A stretch of 33,844 nucleotides of DNA from an uncultured Lachnospiraceae bacterium. GTDB taxonomy: Bacteria > Bacillota > Clostridia > Lachnospirales > Lachnospiraceae. The notes beneath the pieces were generated by a model. That model made no database searches. It was not told the origin of the DNA and saw only the letters and a program-made list of their open reading frames with translations. The translations under genes and the position numbers were made by a program. Positions 8,204-15,821 of the stretch are shown here, piece after piece. How positions within the stretch are numbered: the first letter of the stretch is position 1; each line of letters begins with the position of its first letter. The stretch spans positions 1-33,844 of the forward strand of contig CAMLYL010000026.1 of assembly GCA_946491665.1 (NCBI GenBank), read 5' to 3'.

Positions 8204-8310
8204 AAAAATCTCTGACATTTTCCGGAATACACAGAATGCCGGCTCCACACATCACAAAGACTGTGTACAGCAGCATCTTTGTATCATTTTAGCAAATGTC
8301 AGAGATTTTT
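8204..8310. repeat. Short element with perfect 17-bp terminal inverted repeats (MITE-like)
   Basis: Positions 8204-8220 and 8294-8310 are perfect 17-base inverted repeats (AAAAATCTCTGACATTT and its complement) around 73 bases of spacer. A TA dinucleotide occurs at each edge (8203-8204 and 8311-8312), compatible with a TA target site of the Tc1/mariner or IS630 type. The element lies immediately after a collapsed transporter gene. It could instead be a long-loop RNA hairpin. No coding content is convincing inside it. Confidence 0.5.
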
Positions 8311-8315
8311 TAAAG

Positions 8316-8525
8316 CTATAAAAACCGTTCTCCCCGGTTTAAAGTTTTCCGCATCCAGTTTCCGATATTGGTCAGGCAAAAAATTACCGCCGCCAGAAAG
8401 CTTCCCGGAATGACGATCATCCACCGCCCGAAGCATTTTCTTTCCGCTTTCCTGCAAGCTTCCACAGTTCCGGCCGGAGTATGGATCCCCACAGACAAAT
8501 TCTTTATTTCCAACAATTCTGACAT
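8316..8525 (-). pseudogene. Remnant fusion: peptide ABC ATPase N-terminus joined to permease C-terminus
   Basis: A 69-codon ORF beginning MSELLEIKNLSVGIHTPAGT, the usual first 20-odd residues of an oligopeptide/dipeptide ABC ATPase (DppD/OppD type). After VEACRK it switches to RWMIVIPGSFLAAVIFCLTN with NIGNWMRKTLN, which reads like the last transmembrane segment and tail of a DppC/OppC permease. No Walker A, signature or Walker B is present. The order is ATPase start then permease end in one frame, consistent with an internal deletion spanning most of an ATPase-to-permease block. It has an AAGGAA ribosome site overlapping the end of the preceding gene, so it may still be translated. It lies downstream of the binding-protein gene and is almost certainly non-functional as a transporter. 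Confidence 0.7.
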
Positions 8526-8540
8526 GAATCACATTCCTTT

Positions 8541-9245
8541 TTACGATTCCAAAATCTCAAAATCATCCAGTATTTCCCCGTGCCATCTCAGAGTCCCCGT
8601 ATCTTCAGCCTTCGGACTTTCCCATTCCTCAGACACACGCAGGGTCAGCTTTTCTCCTCCGGCCAGCTGAAACTCCGCCACCGGAAAGTGTCTCCACCGG
8701 GCGACCGTTTTTATATATCGCTTTATAAACTGTCCCTCGGCTTCCCGTCTGCGGGAAGCTGCTTTTGACACCGGCCCCTGATACAGCATTCTGTACTCAA
8801 GCAGCACAAACCCCTGATACCGGATTCTGATCTGATCCCCGGGAAACAGACTGTCATAAACTTCCCAGGATAAAGTATCCAGAATTTTTTTCTGATCTCC
8901 GACCATCCGAACTACAATACATGGATAGCCGGCAGCGCTTCCGCCTCCGCTGATACGGATCTTTTTCTCCAGAACAACTGCCTGAGCAGAAACCGGACTC
9001 TGCTTTTTCCAGTCCCGGATTCTGGGATCTGCCAGTTTAAAGCAGAGACCTCCCCCGGCCAGAACACAGCCGATACCGCAGATAAACGCCGCAGCATTCC
9101 AATTCCCATCTAAGGCCAGCAAAAATCCCAGCAGACACACTGCAGTCAGAACAGCAAGCACAATATACAGACACCTGATTTTCCGTTTTTCCCTCCGTGC
9201 ATACTGCTCCCATGCTCTCATTTCCTGCACATCCGCCTGCTCCAT
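8541..9245 (-). CDS. Hypothetical two-helix membrane protein
   Basis: I do not recognise this 234-residue protein. A charged N-terminus (about 1-22) is followed by two hydrophobic helices at about 23-45 and 50-70. A soluble region of about 160 residues follows, rich in beta-type patterns, with CIVVRMVGDQKKILDTLSW and GDQIRIRYQGFVLLEYRMLY. This looks like a small membrane-anchored domain, probably facing the cytoplasm. It sits 17 bases after the binding-protein gene and 15 bases before the collapsed ABC fragment, so it belongs to that operon. The start is uncertain: ATG at 9245 has AGGAG very close, and an in-frame ATG 8 codons later (MRAWEQ) is an alternative. Confidence 0.6.
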   Translation of the reverse strand: MEQADVQEMRAWEQYARREKRKIRCLYIVLAVLTAVCLLGFLLALDGNWNAAAFICGIGCVLAGGGLCFKLADPRIRDWKKQSPVSAQAVVLEKKIRISGGGSAAGYPCIVVRMVGDQKKILDTLSWEVYDSLFPGDQIRIRYQGFVLLEYRMLYQGPVSKAASRRREAEGQFIKRYIKTVARWRHFPVAEFQLAGGEKLTLRVSEEWESPKAEDTGTLRWHGEILDDFEILES

Positions 9246-9262
9246 GCTCCTGTGAACAATAA

Positions 9263-10849
9263 CTATTCCATCGTCCAGTCACACACATTCCAGAAAATCC
9301 CCACGCCATGATGGCCGAGAACCGTCTCGCTGGAAATGCCCTCAATATTATTTTTCGCCACATAAACCGCATCGACATAGCAGAAAAATGTGAAGGCCGG
9401 GTTTTCCGCCAGAGCTGTCTGAAATTTTGCGTATGTTTCTCTTCTGGCTTCCTCATCCTCTGTCTGACGGGCCGCCGTCAGATACTGATCCACCAGCGCA
9501 TTGGAATAGCCGGAATAATTGGCCCCCTTCCCGGTACCGAATACTTTGTATGTATGGTCGTCCGCATCGAAAGGCGACCCCCAGCCGATGATACAGCACT
9601 CCTGCCCGCTCCAGTCAATCCCCTCTGCGGGCACTTCCGCCTTCACATCCAGACCAGTTTCCTGAAGCTGCTGAGCTGCAATCTGCGCCATGTCAATACG
9701 AACCTGGTCATCCGCAGACGCATTGATGGTAAATCCGATCCGTTCTCCATTCCGATACCAGTAGCCGTCCTCCTGTTTCTCACAGCCTGCTTCTTTCAGA
9801 AGCTCCTCCGCTTTCTCAGGGTTATAATCATAATGTTCCACATCATCATAATTATAAATATTTCTCTGAAGGGGACTGTAGGCCACATCTCCGCAGCCCA
9901 GAAGCACGGTATCCAGAATCGCCTGGCGGTCAATGGCATAATTGATGGCCGGAATAAGGTCCGCATTCTTCTGCCAGTATTCATTCTGAAAATTATACAT
10001 AATTCCGCGGTAATCCGCTGTTGTCATATCATAAATCCGGTACCCCGCCAGCTCACGGAATGCAGTTACATCCCGGGGCGTCACCTGGGCAAGATCCAGT
10101 TCTCCCGTCTGAAGCTGCATTGCTTTTGCATTGGTATCCGATACAATCCGGAAAATGATCCTGTCAATATTGGCCGGACCTGCGAAATAATCTTCATTTT
10201 TCACCAGAGTAATCGCCTGTCCCGCTTCCCAGCTTTCCAGTTTATAGGGGCCTGTGCCTACCGGATTCCGGAAAAAGTCAGATTCCTGCATATCCTGACC
10301 TTCCAGCAAATGCTTCGGAAGAATCGACATCGTCATATAGTCTAAAAATGCCGCATTAGGCGCGGAAAGACGAAAAGAAACCGTATGCTCATCAATGACC
10401 GTAATCTCCTCCACATCCTCATAATTCGGTGCGTTCTCCGATCCGTTCTCCGGATTCATAATCGCCTCAAAAGTAAACTTTACATCCTCCGCAGTAAACG
10501 GCGCTCCGTCATGCCATGTAACATTTTCCTCCAGATGAAACGTATACGTCAGAGTTGTCTCATCATACTCCCAGCTTTTCGCCAGACGGGGAACCACCCG
10601 ATTATCTCCGTCATGATCTGTCAGACCATCAAACAACAGAGCATTGATTTCTCCATGTTCATCCATGGCCGGGTTAATCCTTGTATAATCATTGCTTCCA
10701 TAAACAAGAGTTGTACCTTCTGTCTCTTCTTCCGCCGCAGACAGGCTTCCCTCTCCGGCAGACGCAGAAGTCTCCTTTCCACAGGCTGCCAGCCCCAGGC
10801 TTACAGCACAAATAAGCAAAATCGATATCAGTCTTTTTATTTTTCTCAT
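9263..10849 (-). CDS. ABC transporter substrate-binding lipoprotein, peptide family 5
   Basis: An extracytoplasmic binding protein of the DppA/OppA type (528 residues). The N-terminus is a lipoprotein signal: basic residues, a hydrophobic stretch and the lipobox LAAC with C23 as the anchor. The mature part has family-5 features: RLAKSWEYDETTLTYTFHL, VTWHDGAPFTAEDVKFTFEA, VGTGPYKLESW and INYAIDRQAIL. The ATG at 10849 follows GAAGGAGAGGATCAG. In a normal operon permeases and ATPases would follow; here only an unknown membrane protein and a gutted ATPase/permease fragment do. The binding protein is therefore orphaned or works with a transporter elsewhere. The ligand is not inferable. Confidence 0.92.
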   Translation of the reverse strand: MRKIKRLISILLICAVSLGLAACGKETSASAGEGSLSAAEEETEGTTLVYGSNDYTRINPAMDEHGEINALLFDGLTDHDGDNRVVPRLAKSWEYDETTLTYTFHLEENVTWHDGAPFTAEDVKFTFEAIMNPENGSENAPNYEDVEEITVIDEHTVSFRLSAPNAAFLDYMTMSILPKHLLEGQDMQESDFFRNPVGTGPYKLESWEAGQAITLVKNEDYFAGPANIDRIIFRIVSDTNAKAMQLQTGELDLAQVTPRDVTAFRELAGYRIYDMTTADYRGIMYNFQNEYWQKNADLIPAINYAIDRQAILDTVLLGCGDVAYSPLQRNIYNYDDVEHYDYNPEKAEELLKEAGCEKQEDGYWYRNGERIGFTINASADDQVRIDMAQIAAQQLQETGLDVKAEVPAEGIDWSGQECCIIGWGSPFDADDHTYKVFGTGKGANYSGYSNALVDQYLTAARQTEDEEARRETYAKFQTALAENPAFTFFCYVDAVYVAKNNIEGISSETVLGHHGVGIFWNVCDWTME

Positions 10850-10955
10850 CTGATCCTCTCCTTCAATTACAGATTCCGCTCCATTTCTTTATCATAGTAC
10901 ACGGATTTCCTTATACTTTCTGCTTTTATACCATAACAAACCGACGGGAAAACCG

Positions 10956-10988
10956 CAAGCCGGGGGAGCTTTTACGGCTTGTTTTTTT
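10956..10988 (+). terminator. Terminator-like hairpin upstream of the tetR-type gene
   Basis: CAAGCCG pairs with CGGCTTG around a 12-base loop and is followed by seven T on the plus strand. It lies between divergent genes, about 50 bases before the TetR-type start, where no plus-strand gene ends. It may insulate or attenuate the regulator's transcript, or be a relic. Confidence 0.55.
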
Positions 10989-11040
10989 ACTGAAAATGTG
11001 ATTAAATTTAAAAACAAAAAGTTTACAAAGGGGGATTTTT

Positions 11041-11589
11041 ATGCCAGCCGATATGAAAAAAATCATTGCCGAAACATTTCTCAAAATGATTCAGCATAAG
11101 AATATAGACAAAATTACTGTGAAAGCGTTAATTGAAGAATGCCACATTTCCCGCCAGACTTTTTACTACCATTTCCAGGATATCATGGATGTACTGGAAT
11201 GGTCCTTACGGCAGGCAACACAATTATTAAGCGAAAAAAGTCTGCAGTCAGAAAACATGCGCTCTGCACTGCAGATTTTTATCTCCTTTACTGTAGAACA
11301 GTTCCCCATGGTTCAAAAGCTGATGAACTCTCAAAGACGAAGCCAGATTGAACAGCTTCTGATTGATTCTGTCAGTGTTTATCTGAATAAAATGGCCGAG
11401 GCTCAGTCACGGCAACAGGATGTATCCGTGAACTATGCGGATCGCGACGTTCTTCTCCGATACAATGCCTGCGGTCTGGTAGGCGTTCTGTTAGCCTACG
11501 GCGGGAAATCCGATCTGGATCAGGACAAACTGGCGCTCCAGCTGGAAAGAATTTTATCCAGTGAAATGTCCGAATGGATGAACAGGTAA
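11041..11589 (+). CDS. TetR/AcrR-family transcriptional regulator
   Basis: A 182-residue DNA-binding regulator. The N-terminal domain (about 1-55) is a typical TetR helix-turn-helix: ETFLKMIQHKNIDKITVKAL, then EECHISRQTFYYHFQDIMD. The C-terminal helical domain resembles that of the DhaS-like subgroup (YNACGLVGVLLAYGG near the end). The start follows AAAGGGGGATTTTT. It is divergent from the peptide binding-protein gene, so it may control that gene, itself or an unlinked target. The 190-base intergenic region has no clear long palindrome to call as its operator. Confidence 0.88.
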   Translation: MPADMKKIIAETFLKMIQHKNIDKITVKALIEECHISRQTFYYHFQDIMDVLEWSLRQATQLLSEKSLQSENMRSALQIFISFTVEQFPMVQKLMNSQRRSQIEQLLIDSVSVYLNKMAEAQSRQQDVSVNYADRDVLLRYNACGLVGVLLAYGGKSDLDQDKLALQLERILSSEMSEWMNR

Positions 11590-11593
11590 TCTC

Positions 11594-11692
11594 CTAATAG
11601 CGGCGTCTCAGCAGGTAAACCGAAATCCCCAATACAATTAATAACACACCCGAAATCAGTTCTCCCCAGCCGACAATTTTTCTATTCCTCAT
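11594..11692 (-). CDS. Very small predicted membrane protein (32 aa)
   Basis: A 32-codon ORF begins MRNRKIVGWGELISGVLLIV and ends in YLLRRRY. It has a basic N-terminus, one hydrophobic helix of about 18 residues and a basic C-terminus. A strong ribosome site (AGAAAGGAG) precedes the ATG at 8 bases. The first part resembles the start of DUF308-type membrane proteins (a recollection, not a search), so it could be a truncated relic or a genuine one-pass peptide. It lies tail-to-tail with the TetR-type gene, their stops 5 bases apart, and divergent from the ftsH unit. Confidence 0.5.
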   Translation of the reverse strand: MRNRKIVGWGELISGVLLIVLGISVYLLRRRY

Positions 11693-11775
11693 AAGTCTGC
11701 TCCTTTCTGTACGACTTTTTGTGATTACAAATTATCTGAAATCACAGCATTTCACCATTTTCACTCTGTCAGATC

Positions 11776-11836
11776 TGTCCTTACAAACGCCCGCGATTGT
11801 AAGGTTTTTTTACATATCCGCCTATTTGTAAGGACA
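11776..11836. promoter_or_regulatory. Three TTGTAAGG boxes upstream of the ftsH unit (operator candidate)
   Basis: TTGTAAGG occurs at 11797-11804 and 11826-11833, and its complement CCTTACAA at 11779-11786. The first and third copies extend to an 11-base inverted match (TGTCCTTACAA / TTGTAAGGACA). The first pair forms an 8-bp hairpin followed by seven T, so a terminator or attenuator reading is also possible. The group ends about 75 bases before the first gene of the ftsH unit. I do not recognise the box as CIRCE or as a CtsR site. Confidence 0.45.
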
Positions 11837-11911
11837 CAAACAGAATTTTGAGAGTGGTGCATTTAAAATGATATTGATATAACAGAAAACAGAAAGGAGG
11901 AAATCTTCATA

Positions 11912-12346
11912 ATGAAAATGAACCAGGAAATATTTGCAATCAAGCTGTATGAAATGGATCGGGAATATGCGAAACTTCAAAGCAGAATCCGTCTCTGCGG
12001 ACAGGAAGGCCATTCAAAAATCCGCCAGGAATTACAGAAAATAAAGGATGAATATGTAGAACAGAATCTGATCGTCCGACAGCGCGCAGAAGGCAGCCGT
12101 TCTCCGGCAGTGGCTGAACTGGCACAGATACAGATGGAATATTACCGGAAAATGGAGCAGCTGCTGAAAGGACAGCTGGAAAATGAACTGCACTCAGAAG
12201 GAAGCAGTCCGTCAGAAGATAAAGCAGAAGCGATTGGTCTGTATGCCGAATACGCCATTGATCAGGCAGCTCAGGCCATACGATACGCCCTGATCGCATC
12301 ACTTTCCGCCATGGATCTGCAGCTCAGCGCGGAAGAACAAGATTAA
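11912..12346 (+). CDS. Hypothetical helical/coiled-coil protein preceding ftsH
   Basis: An unrecognised 144-residue protein, highly charged and almost entirely helical by composition. Residues 1-50 show coiled-coil-like heptads (KLYEMDREYAKLQSRIRL, QELQKIKDEYVEQN). The centre contains another helix (ELAQIQMEYYRKMEQLLKGQ), and the C-terminal helix is more hydrophobic (AIRYALIASLSAMDLQL). No signal peptide or membrane segment is seen. Its ribosome site is AAAGGAGG. It ends 14 bases before ftsH and the two are clearly one operon. A role as an FtsH adaptor or substrate is inferred only from this position. Confidence 0.7.
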   Translation: MKMNQEIFAIKLYEMDREYAKLQSRIRLCGQEGHSKIRQELQKIKDEYVEQNLIVRQRAEGSRSPAVAELAQIQMEYYRKMEQLLKGQLENELHSEGSSPSEDKAEAIGLYAEYAIDQAAQAIRYALIASLSAMDLQLSAEEQD

Positions 12347-12360
12347 AGGAGGATAACAAA

Positions 12361-14175
12361 ATGCAAGAAGTAAAAGGACCAAAGAAACCCTTAATTTATT
12401 ATTATGGAATTGTTGTGCTGATTCTGCTGCTGCTCAATTTCCTTGCCATTCCCTGGCTGAACCAGCGCCAGATCCAGCAGGTAGACTACGGCACCTTCGT
12501 GGAAATGGCAGAAAACAAAGAACTGGGAAAAGTAGAGGTACAGCAGGAAGATAATCAGATTCTGTTTACGGATAAAGACAATACTACTATCTACAAAACA
12601 GGAATGATGCCCGATCAGGAACTGACCCAGCGTCTTCTGGACTCCAGGGCCCAGTTCGAAGGAGAAATCATCCAGCAGGTGAATCCGTTTCTGTCGTTCC
12701 TTCTGACCTGGATCCTTCCCATCATTATTTTTATTTCCATAGGACAGTACATGGCCAAAAGAGTAATGAAAAATGCCGGGGGCTCCAATGCCATGATGTT
12801 CGGCAAAAGCAATGCCCGTATCTATGTAAAATCTTCTGACGGCATCAAATTTTCTGATATAGCCGGTGAGGACGAAGCAAAAGAAAATCTTTCAGAAATT
12901 GTGGATTATCTGCACAATCCCAATAAATATAAAGATATCGGCGCCTCCATGCCGAAAGGTATCCTGCTGGTAGGCCCTCCCGGTACCGGAAAAACCATGC
13001 TGGCGAAAGCCGTTGCCGGAGAATCCAATGTTCCCTTCTTCTCCATATCCGGCTCCGAATTCGTAGAAATGTTCGTAGGTATGGGGGCCTCCAAGGTACG
13101 GGAACTTTTTAAACAGGCCAAGGAAAAAGCCCCCTGTATTGTATTCATTGATGAGATCGACGCCATCGGCCAGAAACGTGACGGACGGGTCGGCGGCAAC
13201 GATGAACGCGAGCAGACACTGAACCAGCTTCTTACCGAGATGGATGGTTTTGAGGGAAATAACGGAGTAATTATTCTGGCGGCTACAAACCGGCCGGAAA
13301 CACTGGATCCGGCGCTGACCCGTCCCGGCCGTTTTGACCGTCGGGTGCCGGTGGAGCTTCCTGATCTGAAAGGCCGGGAAGAAATCCTGAAAGTACATGC
13401 AAAGAAAATCAAACTGGGCGAAAATGTGGATTTCAGCAAGATCGCCCGGATGGCATCCGGAGCTTCCGGCGCCGAGCTTGCCAACATTATCAATGAAGCA
13501 GCCCTGCGGGCGGTACGTGATCATCGCAGTTATGTAACCGAAGCCGACCTTGAGGAAAGCATCGAAGTAGTTATCGCCGGATATCAGAAGAAAAATGCCA
13601 TTCTCACCGACACTGAGAAAAAAATTGTGGCCTATCACGAAGTCGGCCATGCCCTTGTGGCAGCAAAACAGACCAATTCTGCTCCGGTTCAGAAAATCAC
13701 TATTGTTCCCCGTACCTCCGGGGCACTGGGATACACCATGCAGGTGGAGGAAGGCAACCATTATCTCATGAGTCAGGCTGAACTGGAAAACAAAATTGCG
13801 ACCCTGACCGGCGGACGTGCCGCGGAGGAACTGATTTTCCATTCCGCTTCCACCGGCGCTTCCAACGACATTGAACAGGCCACAAAACTGGCCCGGGCCA
13901 TGATTACCCGTTATGGCATGAGCAAAGATTTTGATATGGTAGCCCTGGAAACTGTCAATAACCAGTATCTGGGCGGAGATTCCAGCCTGGCCTGCTCTGC
14001 GGAAACTCAGACAGAAATTGATAAACAGGTCATTACACTGGTAAAGCAGCAACATGAAAAAGCGATGAAAATTCTCAATGAAAACCGTCAGAAACTGGAT
14101 GAAATTTCAGAATACCTTTATGAAAAAGAGACGATCACCGGAGAGGAATTTATGGACATTCTGAACCGAAATTAA
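12361..14175 (+). CDS. ftsH: ATP-dependent zinc metalloprotease FtsH
   Basis: A membrane-bound AAA+ protease that degrades membrane and soluble proteins. The 604-residue order is normal: transmembrane segment 1 (about 11-31), an extracytoplasmic domain, transmembrane segment 2 (about 112-130), then the AAA domain. Walker A GPPGTGKT is at 205-212, Walker B VFIDEIDA at 261-268, and the second region of homology is [20 protein letters not shown]. The peptidase domain has zinc motif HEVGH at 426-430 and a third ligand in ASNDIEQAT (D503). HEVGH replaces the more common HEAGH, and AGYQKKN replaces AGPEKK. This suggests a second Clostridia FtsH paralogue rather than the one usually next to tilS/hpt. 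It starts after AAAGGAGG behind a coiled-coil gene. Confidence 0.95.
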   Translation: MQEVKGPKKPLIYYYGIVVLILLLLNFLAIPWLNQRQIQQVDYGTFVEMAENKELGKVEVQQEDNQILFTDKDNTTIYKTGMMPDQELTQRLLDSRAQFEGEIIQQVNPFLSFLLTWILPIIIFISIGQYMAKRVMKNAGGSNAMMFGKSNARIYVKSSDGIKFSDIAGEDEAKENLSEIVDYLHNPNKYKDIGASMPKGILLVGPPGTGKTMLAKAVAGESNVPFFSISGSEFVEMFVGMGASKVRELFKQAKEKAPCIVFIDEIDAIGQKRDGRVGGNDEREQTLNQLLTEMDGFEGNNGVIILAATNRPETLDPALTRPGRFDRRVPVELPDLKGREEILKVHAKKIKLGENVDFSKIARMASGASGAELANIINEAALRAVRDHRSYVTEADLEESIEVVIAGYQKKNAILTDTEKKIVAYHEVGHALVAAKQTNSAPVQKITIVPRTSGALGYTMQVEEGNHYLMSQAELENKIATLTGGRAAEELIFHSASTGASNDIEQATKLARAMITRYGMSKDFDMVALETVNNQYLGGDSSLACSAETQTEIDKQVITLVKQQHEKAMKILNENRQKLDEISEYLYEKETITGEEFMDILNRN

Positions 14176-14182
14176 AAAACAG

Positions 14183-14226
14183 GCGCAGAATACGTTTGCC
14201 GCAAACAAACACATTCTGCGCTTTAT
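14183..14226. terminator. Bidirectional terminator between ftsH and potD
   Basis: GCGCAGAAT (14183-14191) and ATTCTGCGC (14213-14221) form a 9-bp stem, with an inner GTTTG/CAAAC pair. T-rich sequence follows on the plus strand and the complement of an A run follows on the minus strand. It separates convergent ftsH and potD. Confidence 0.8.
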
Positions 14227-14228
14227 TC

Positions 14229-15821
14229 TTACATTTGAAGTTTTTTCCGCTTCTTCTGACGCACCAGCAGCACAACCAGCCCCGCAGCGGCGGCGGCCCC
14301 GATAATCCAGGCCCATACCGGAATATCATAAATATTAAAACATCTCACATGAATCCACATCTGATTGATGCTGTTATTCGCCTCATCATCAAAATAGACC
14401 ATAATGGACGACCGGTTCAGTGTTTCTGCATCGGGATACTGGGCATAAAGCTGCCTGTAAACCTGATCTTCCGGAGCGGTGATTACATAATCCTCATCAT
14501 TTTCATCCCCCGAAAAAAAAGCTCCAACCGGGTACTCTGCAACATCTTCCTCATCTTCCTCCGCTCCATAGCACCAGTCTGCATACTCAAAAATCCGTCC
14601 GTCCTCACCGCCGGCAATCACGGAAGTATATCCGATATAGTACATGTTCCGGATTACATTATCCGGGCGGGAAAGAAAGTTGATAAACGCCTCGGCCGCC
14701 TGCTGTTTTGCCGCGTCTCCGTTAATGCCGTCTTTCAGCATCACCCAGCCGTCAAAATAGATATTTGTAGATTCCTCCGGAACCGCAAAAGCCAGTGTGA
14801 AGTCATCTTCGTCCGCCTGATCCATCGTATATACGGCGTCACCGGACCACTGATAATTCGCCACCACTCTCCCGGTGATCATGTCCACCTTTCCGGAGTC
14901 TGTTTCAAACGAATAGGCATTGTTCTTTACATCCTGAAGATAGGATTCAACCTGTGCAATTGTCTCCGGAGAAACATCATTCATTTCGTCCTCCAGACGC
15001 TGCTCATAATCGGGATCTGACAAAAAATCCGGACTGGTCAGCAGGTCTGATTTGATGGCGCCCACCGCCGCGAAATAGGAATCCCGCACATTGTCTTTAA
15101 TCGTCACCTGACGGTAATATTTTTCATCATTCAGAATCTTCCAGCTGGCCGCATCTTCCTCAGAAACCACATCAGGGTTATAAACAATTCCCGTAACTCC
15201 CCACATATAACCGGCCGCATATTTTCCCCAGGTCTCACCGTTAATTTCCTTTGTATCAAATATATCCCGGATAAATGGAGATACGCCGTTAATGTAATAA
15301 TTATGTTCATTATCTGTATCAAAAAATCCCTCTGACAGAGGCACAAGCTCATCCTCCGCCATCAGTTTCATAATCATATACTCCGAAGGACAGACAAGAT
15401 CATACGTATCTCCCAGCGTCAGCATATTGTAGAGATCCTCATTCGTTCCAAACGTGGAGTATTCCACATCCACATCCACTCCGTAATTTTCCAGATACCA
15501 TTCTTCGAAATCCTCTACCATGGAGTTGACCCCAGTGATATCTCCGCTTTCCAGATCAATCGTTTCTTCTTCATCCCAGTCGCCCAGGTCAATATACTCT
15601 TCCCAGTTGCATACCCTTAAAGTCACCTTCGGCACAGCCCCGCTTCCGGCGCCGGCGGCAGCTGCTTCGGGAGTCTCATCCTGTTCCCCGGAGGACTCTG
15701 CCGCCTGAGCCCGGACAGCCCCGCCGGGGAAATTTCCGGCTGTCCCAGAAAAGAGCGCGCCCCCAAGAATTCCGGCAAGAGATAAGGCCAGCATACGTTT
15801 TGCAGTTTTCTCAGTTTTCAT
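14229..15821 (-). CDS. potD: Polyamine ABC transporter substrate-binding protein with C-terminal membrane anchor
   Basis: Binds spermidine/putrescine outside the membrane for the PotABC importer. The start at 15821 follows AGGAGGTGGG; a longer start exists but lacks a site. The 530-residue protein has a Sec-type signal peptide (about 1-40, ending AQAAES) without a lipobox cysteine. The mature domain is PotD-like: LRVCNWEEYIDLGDW, YLENYGVDVDVEYSTFGTNE, YDLVCPSEYMI and YQWSGDAVYTM. The last 30 residues form a hydrophobic helix (about 503-521) followed by RQKKRKKLQM. Anchoring by a C-terminal helix instead of a lipid is unusual. The protein is also longer than typical PotD (about 350). It is the last gene of the pot operon, overlapping potC by 11 bases. 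Confidence 0.92.
   Translation of the reverse strand: MKTEKTAKRMLALSLAGILGGALFSGTAGNFPGGAVRAQAAESSGEQDETPEAAAAGAGSGAVPKVTLRVCNWEEYIDLGDWDEEETIDLESGDITGVNSMVEDFEEWYLENYGVDVDVEYSTFGTNEDLYNMLTLGDTYDLVCPSEYMIMKLMAEDELVPLSEGFFDTDNEHNYYINGVSPFIRDIFDTKEINGETWGKYAAGYMWGVTGIVYNPDVVSEEDAASWKILNDEKYYRQVTIKDNVRDSYFAAVGAIKSDLLTSPDFLSDPDYEQRLEDEMNDVSPETIAQVESYLQDVKNNAYSFETDSGKVDMITGRVVANYQWSGDAVYTMDQADEDDFTLAFAVPEESTNIYFDGWVMLKDGINGDAAKQQAAEAFINFLSRPDNVIRNMYYIGYTSVIAGGEDGRIFEYADWCYGAEEDEEDVAEYPVGAFFSGDENDEDYVITAPEDQVYRQLYAQYPDAETLNRSSIMVYFDDEANNSINQMWIHVRCFNIYDIPVWAWIIGAAAAAGLVVLLVRQKKRKKLQM

Noticed and set aside
8118..8276. 52-codon minus-strand ORF (MLLYTVFVMCGAG...) spanning the inverted-repeat element and the dCMP deaminase start
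   Set aside because: It has no ribosome site, half of it is inverted-repeat sequence, and it overlaps the start of a certain gene; likely chance.
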